From contig JALOON010000014.1 in assembly GCA_025454405.1 (NCBI GenBank), positions 30,718 through 94,717 on the forward strand: DNA of 64,000 nt, given 5' to 3'. The notes under the pieces are model-generated. The model saw only the letters and a program-made list of their open reading frames with translations. It searched no databases and was not told the origin of the DNA. Within the stretch, counting starts at the first letter, position 1; every line of letters starts with the position of its first letter. Positions 60,481 through 64,000 of this stretch are shown in pieces. The stretch comes from Oscillatoriaceae cyanobacterium Prado104. GTDB taxonomy: Bacteria > Cyanobacteriota > Cyanobacteriia > Cyanobacteriales > Microcoleaceae. Made by a program: the position numbers and the translations under genes.

Positions 60481-61360
60481 ATTTGACAACCCGCAAGCGT
60501 TGAGTGATCGTTGTAATGCCGCCTTGCCGCATCAAAACAGCCGACACCCAGCGAGTGTTGGGCGAATCAGGTGCTTTGCCAACTTTAAAAATTCCTCCAG
60601 AATTCAGCAATTCCAACTCTACTTCAGAGGGATTAAACAAAGTTTTTTCGCTCACCGGTTCTTCCACAACAGTCCCGATTAAAATATCATCGCCGATCGG
60701 CTCCCGGACGATCGCATCAAAATGATATTCCTGTCCGACTTTAACTTGCTCCGGCAAATTTACTTGAATTGTTGGAGGATTGTTGCCGGAACTGAGCTGA
60801 GTTTGTTCGGCTAAAATCTCTTGGCGCACGATTTTCTCAGCTTCAAATCGCTGCTGGGAACGAATGGTGGCTTTCAAATTTAATTGCCTGCCATCCTGTT
60901 TGTGAGTGCCTGTAATTGTAGTAATAGTTTCAGCTACGATCGCGCTGCCTTCAGATTTCCAAGATTTGAGTTCCGTGCGATAATTCAAATTGGGATAGCG
61001 TTCCCATAATTGCTTCAGTGCTTTTTCCAAACTCTGACTGTTTAAACCGTCCGAATGAGTGAAATTTTGACCGTAAAATCCCATAACACCTTTAACATCG
61101 CGGCGGTTGGCGGCAGCGTCAATTTCTGTTAGCAACTTCGTGAGTTGGGCGGGCGCATTTGCCGGAGTTTGAGCCTGAACTTGGGGACTTGCCACTCGCC
61201 CTGCTTGAGCTCGGACACTTGCAGGATGCAGCCCGATCGCCCCCAAAGCCGTCAAACACGCTAAAACAGGCGCGATCGCTCTCGCGCGATCGGTCGCGGC
61301 CGATCGCCTGTTGGGGGAATACAGAGATAAATTTGACACTAAATTCAAAAAGTTACGCAT
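60479..61360 (-). CDS. Exported NTF2-like protein
   Basis: 293 residues from MRNFLNLVSNLSLYSPNRRS; the upstream frame to 61450 lacks support. The N-terminus has a basic region and a hydrophobic helix IAPVLACLTALGAIGL with cleavage near VRAQAG. The mature part contains an NTF2/DUF4440-like domain (LLTEIDAAANRRDVKGVMGF, YGQNFTHSDGLNSQSLEKAL, YPNLNYRTELKSWKSEGSAI) and a C-terminal beta domain (VKVGQEYHFDAIVREPIGDD). NTF2-like proteins bind small ligands or form dimers; no catalytic residue is evident. It diverges from murG over about 185 bases. Confidence 0.75.
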   Translation of the reverse strand: MRNFLNLVSNLSLYSPNRRSAATDRARAIAPVLACLTALGAIGLHPASVRAQAGRVASPQVQAQTPANAPAQLTKLLTEIDAAANRRDVKGVMGFYGQNFTHSDGLNSQSLEKALKQLWERYPNLNYRTELKSWKSEGSAIVAETITTITGTHKQDGRQLNLKATIRSQQRFEAEKIVRQEILAEQTQLSSGNNPPTIQVNLPEQVKVGQEYHFDAIVREPIGDDILIGTVVEEPVSEKTLFNPSEVELELLNSGGIFKVGKAPDSPNTRWVSAVLMRQGGITTITQRLRVVK

Positions 61361-61545
61361 TAGATGATAATTTGGTGATCGATCGGGGGACGCAGCGCGG
61401 ACAAGTGTTCGCCTGTAACAAAAACAGGCAGCTGCTTGGAAAGTCGGCACAATCTAATTTTAAGTTCCCGATCGGAAATTGGCTGAAACTGCTGGAACCA
61501 TTAAGCATAATAATCTAAAACCTAAAATCTACAATCTATCGACCT

Positions 61546-62640
61546 GTGGAACTTGTAAGAGAAACAAATACCTTAACAAAAGCCCCTGCCCGGTTGTTAG
61601 TTGCAGCTAGCGGCACCGGAGGGCATTTATTTCCCGCGATCGCTACAGCTCAGCAGTTATCAGAATTTCAGATCGAATGGTTGGGAGTTCCAGACCGCAT
61701 GGAGACGCAATTAGTTTCCTCGCTTTACCCCCTCCACACGATCGCCGTTGAAGGCTTCCAGCAGCGATTTGGACTGGGTACAGTGCGAATTTTGAGCGGG
61801 CTGGTCGCTTCGATCCTTCAGGTACGCAAGTTGCTGAAAGAAGGAAATTTTCAAGGAGTATTTACTACGGGCGGCTATATTGCTGCACCGGCAATTGTCG
61901 CAGCCCGTTCTTTAGGCTTGCCGGCAATCCTCCACGAATCTAACGCAATTCCCGGCAAAGTAACGCGCTGGTTCAGTCCTTTGTGTGCGAAAGTCGCGAT
62001 CGGATTTGAGGCTGCTGCCGCACATTTGCCGCGAGCAAAAACAGTGTTTGCGGGAACTCCGGTGCGATCGCAATTCCTCGCGCCGCAACCTCTAAATTTG
62101 CCAATTCCCGATCGCGCGCCTGTAATTTTAGTGATGGGCGGTTCTCAAGGTGCAGTAGCAGTTAATAAGTTAGTTAGAGAATGCGCGAATGCTTGGTTTG
62201 ATGCCGGTGCTTGGGTGGTTCACCTGACTGGAAATAACGACCCGGATGCGGAAAGTTTAAAGCACGAACAATATTTATCGATGCCGTTTTACGATAATGT
62301 AGCGGGTTTGTTGCAGCGGGCAAATATAGCAATAAGTCGATCGGGCGCGAGTGCTCTGACAGAATTAGCTGTCACGGGAATGCCTTCTATTTTAATTCCT
62401 TTTCCTTTCGCAGCCGACGACCACCAATATTTTAACGCGCAAGTATTTGCTAAAGCCGGTGCTGCTTTAGCATTCCGTCAAAGCGAACTGACGGCAGATT
62501 TGTTAAAAACTAAGGTTTTGTATTTATTGAGCGATGCTGAATATTTAAAGAAAATGTCTGAAGCAGCGCGTCAATTAGCGGTGACAGACAGTGCGGAACG
62601 TTTGGCTAATTTGGTACGGGAATTGTTCGATCGCAAGTAA
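61546..62640 (+). CDS. murG: UDP-GlcNAc:lipid I GlcNAc transferase MurG
   Basis: A 364-residue GT-B enzyme that converts lipid I to lipid II on the inner face of the cytoplasmic membrane, the last intracellular step of peptidoglycan synthesis. The glycine-rich loop SGTGGHLFPA is near residues 22-31, then GGYIAAPAIVAA, the donor segment LHESNAIPGKVTR and VMGGSQGA, and SRSGASALTELAVTGMPSIL with FPFAADDHQYFNA. The start is a GTG, and no better ATG is available. Length is typical. It is followed by dispersed repeats rather than by a further cell-wall gene. Confidence 0.95.
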   Translation: MELVRETNTLTKAPARLLVAASGTGGHLFPAIATAQQLSEFQIEWLGVPDRMETQLVSSLYPLHTIAVEGFQQRFGLGTVRILSGLVASILQVRKLLKEGNFQGVFTTGGYIAAPAIVAARSLGLPAILHESNAIPGKVTRWFSPLCAKVAIGFEAAAAHLPRAKTVFAGTPVRSQFLAPQPLNLPIPDRAPVILVMGGSQGAVAVNKLVRECANAWFDAGAWVVHLTGNNDPDAESLKHEQYLSMPFYDNVAGLLQRANIAISRSGASALTELAVTGMPSILIPFPFAADDHQYFNAQVFAKAGAALAFRQSELTADLLKTKVLYLLSDAEYLKKMSEAARQLAVTDSAERLANLVRELFDRK

Positions 62641-62654
62641 AAATTGTTGGTAAG

Positions 62655-62890
62655 TCCGAGGGTCCGACAGGGGTTGAAAACCCCTGTCTCATAGCGAAAG
62701 TCCTCTAGAAGAGGACTAAGAGTGCCATAATTTAATACTAAGAGTGCCATAATTTAATAGAGGTTTGCAGTCGGTTTTTAACCGACTTTTGCTATGAGAC
62801 GGGGAATTGATTCCCCGGCGGACTTGTGGATTAGCGACAATTTCTCGATCGCACCTTTCATTCTAATAGAGGTTTGCAGTCGGTTTTTAA
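62655..62890. repeat. Dispersed repeat block CATAGCGAAAGTCCTCT
   Basis: Contains AACCCCTGTCTCATAGCGAA, AGTCCTCTAGAAGAGGACT, GAGTGCCATAATTTAATA twice, and GGGGAATTGATTCCCCGGCG. A homologous block lies inside the coding frame of the 1944-residue protein (55497-55755), where it reads in frame. Confidence 0.75.
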
Positions 62891-62975
62891 CTTACATGTT
62901 GCACCATTTCCAATAAGCCTGTAGGGGCGGGTTCGCCAACAGCTTTAAACGCAGTAGACAAGTTAAATAAACCCT

Positions 62976-63027
62976 TTCAAGGTAGAAATCGAATATGCTT
63001 CGCTCGTTATTCGATTTCTACCTTGAA
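62976..63027. repeat. Perfect 20-bp inverted repeat with 12-base loop
   Basis: TTCAAGGTAGAAATCGAATA, loop TGCTTCGCTCGT, then TATTCGATTTCTACCTTGAA. It lies between murG and ppc, without adjacent T tract. It could be a structured RNA end or an element remnant. Confidence 0.7.
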
Positions 63028-63175
63028 CCCAACCCCACGAACAACCCCCAATTGACATTGGTGCAAGATGTGAGTTTTTAACCGACTTTTGCTATGAGAA
63101 TAAGTTTTGAGTTTTAAACTTCAGAACTATCTTTAACTCAAAACTCAAAATTCAAAACTCAAAACTCCTTACCAA

Positions 63176-64000
63176 CTAGCCCGTATTCCGCATCCCAGCA
63201 GCAATTCCATTAATTGTTAGCAGAGCTCCCCGCAACAGTTCGCCCTTGCTGTAACGCGAATGAATCACGCCCGGAATCCCCGCAACTCCATGCTGCCGCA
63301 AACGTTTCAACAGCGAAACCTGCAACAAACCTAAAGGCACAATTGTGGCATTTCGCAACTGCACCGAACGCTGCAAAGACGGATCGCCATCCAACAAATG
63401 TTGGTGTCCGGTAATAGTTAATACCAAACCCCGAATCAAGTGATATTCCGCAGAAATTTGCTCGAACAAAGCGCTAAATCGCTCTTTATCAGCAGCAGGC
63501 GCTAACTCCCGCACGTAATGTCCGGCAATTTGCAAATCCACTTTAGATAAAGTCATTTCTACCTTAGAAATCACCATTCTGAAAAACGGCCATTTCAGAT
63601 AAAAATACTGCAAAAGTTTCAAATTTTCTTCCGGTTCTTCTTGCAAAAATTCTTGCAAAGCTGTGCCGACACCGTACCAAGAAGGCAGCAAAAAGCGAGT
63701 TTGAGTCCAGCTAAACACCCACGGAATTGCCCGCAAACCGCTGATGTCTTTTTTGCCGCCGCCCCGACGCGCCGGACGAGAACTGATTTGCAATTGGCTG
63801 ATTTCTTGAATCGGGGTAACTTGGTGGAAGAAATCGACTAAATCCGGCTGTTCGTAAATTAAATGGCGGTAGTGCGATCGCGACTTAACCGCTAATTCTT
63901 CCATAATCTCGTTCCAAGGGTCGATGCCGTCAAAACCCGCGTGCAGCAAGCTAGCTTGAATTACCGCCGCCGTTACAGTTTCTAAATTGTACAGCGCCAG
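63176..64000 (-). CDS. ppc: Phosphoenolpyruvate carboxylase, C-terminal part
   Basis: The frame runs to the window edge (upstream codons read [19 protein letters not shown]), so only about the last 275 residues are visible. PEPC carboxylates phosphoenolpyruvate to oxaloacetate with bicarbonate. Diagnostic parts are [28 protein letters not shown] and WYGVGTAL, and the end [25 protein letters not shown], the conserved C-terminal QNTG-like terminus in the form MRNTG. The active-site core lies outside the window. Repeats and the 20-bp hairpin separate it from murG. Confidence 0.95.
   Translation of the reverse strand: MALYNLETVTAAVIQASLLHAGFDGIDPWNEIMEELAVKSRSHYRHLIYEQPDLVDFFHQVTPIQEISQLQISSRPARRGGGKKDISGLRAIPWVFSWTQTRFLLPSWYGVGTALQEFLQEEPEENLKLLQYFYLKWPFFRMVISKVEMTLSKVDLQIAGHYVRELAPAADKERFSALFEQISAEYHLIRGLVLTITGHQHLLDGDPSLQRSVQLRNATIVPLGLLQVSLLKRLRQHGVAGIPGVIHSRYSKGELLRGALLTINGIAAGMRNTG

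Overview
The window reads as a chromosome segment of a filamentous cyanobacterium of the Oscillatoria/Microcoleus kind (inference). The evidence is very frequent GCGATCGC (HIP1) palindromes, a Ycf39 photosystem II assembly factor, a CpcF-type phycobilin lyase, an SLH/OprB porin, PEP-CTERM proteins, a cyanobacterial zinc-ribbon/kinase/WD40 protein, small DUF6887/DUF6888-type genes and many noncoding dispersed repeats (CAACTGTCAACTGTCAA, GAAGGAAGAAGG, GGACTTCAGTCC, AAACCCGGTTTCT). Both ends are cut through genes: a membrane protein at the left edge and the 3' part of ppc (PEP carboxylase) at the right edge.

Region 1 (1-2776) is housekeeping: ycf39 followed after one base by nadK. Region 2 (about 2780-15170), between nadK and era, is a decayed accessory island. 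It holds small genes mostly on the minus strand: two retropepsin-like proteases with small partners, DUF6887/6888, orphan ORFs, a cysteine phosphatase, VapBC, DUF433/DUF5615 and an NB-ARC STAND protein. Among them lie many recognisable fragments: three 3' pieces of a HigA-like antitoxin, a phosphatase with its middle deleted, a DUF5615 fragment, a VapC N-terminus and chimeric antitoxins. Two imperfect palindromes directly behind two of the orphan ORFs have the architecture of integron attC sites (AAC/GTT R boxes, unpaired spacer, L box, extrahelical base, shared R' end). I see no integrase, so I read part of the island as an integron-cassette (CALIN-like) region. This is the main candidate discovery.

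Region 3 (15177-26955) carries era, small secreted proteins, a Nudix-fold protein with a degenerate catalytic box, an OpuC/ProV-type ABC ATPase plus permease without a binding protein, DUF1802, an internally deleted aldo/keto reductase, a Ser/Thr kinase with WD40 repeats, and a divergent pair of a TetR-type regulator (fused to a dead tyrosine-recombinase-like domain) and a delta-9 desaturase, with a perfect inverted repeat between them.

Region 4 (26971-56864) is mainly cell-surface glycan synthesis, nearly all on the minus strand: fcl and gmd (GDP-L-fucose from GDP-mannose), an initiating sugar transferase, a GT4 enzyme, then a TPR-glycosyltransferase cluster with two methyltransferases and two giant proteins of 2171 and 1944 residues. 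Within it lie the OprB/SLH porin, cpcF, a PEP-CTERM protein and a 1.1-kb array (36766-37885) of about eight terminator-like hairpin units, which may be a tandem small-RNA or terminator array.

Region 5 (57777-64000) has an RTX calcium-binding protein, a short perfect inverted-repeat element, an SDR enzyme, a secreted NTF2-like protein, murG and ppc, with repeat-rich spacers. No rRNA, tRNA or CRISPR array was recognised.
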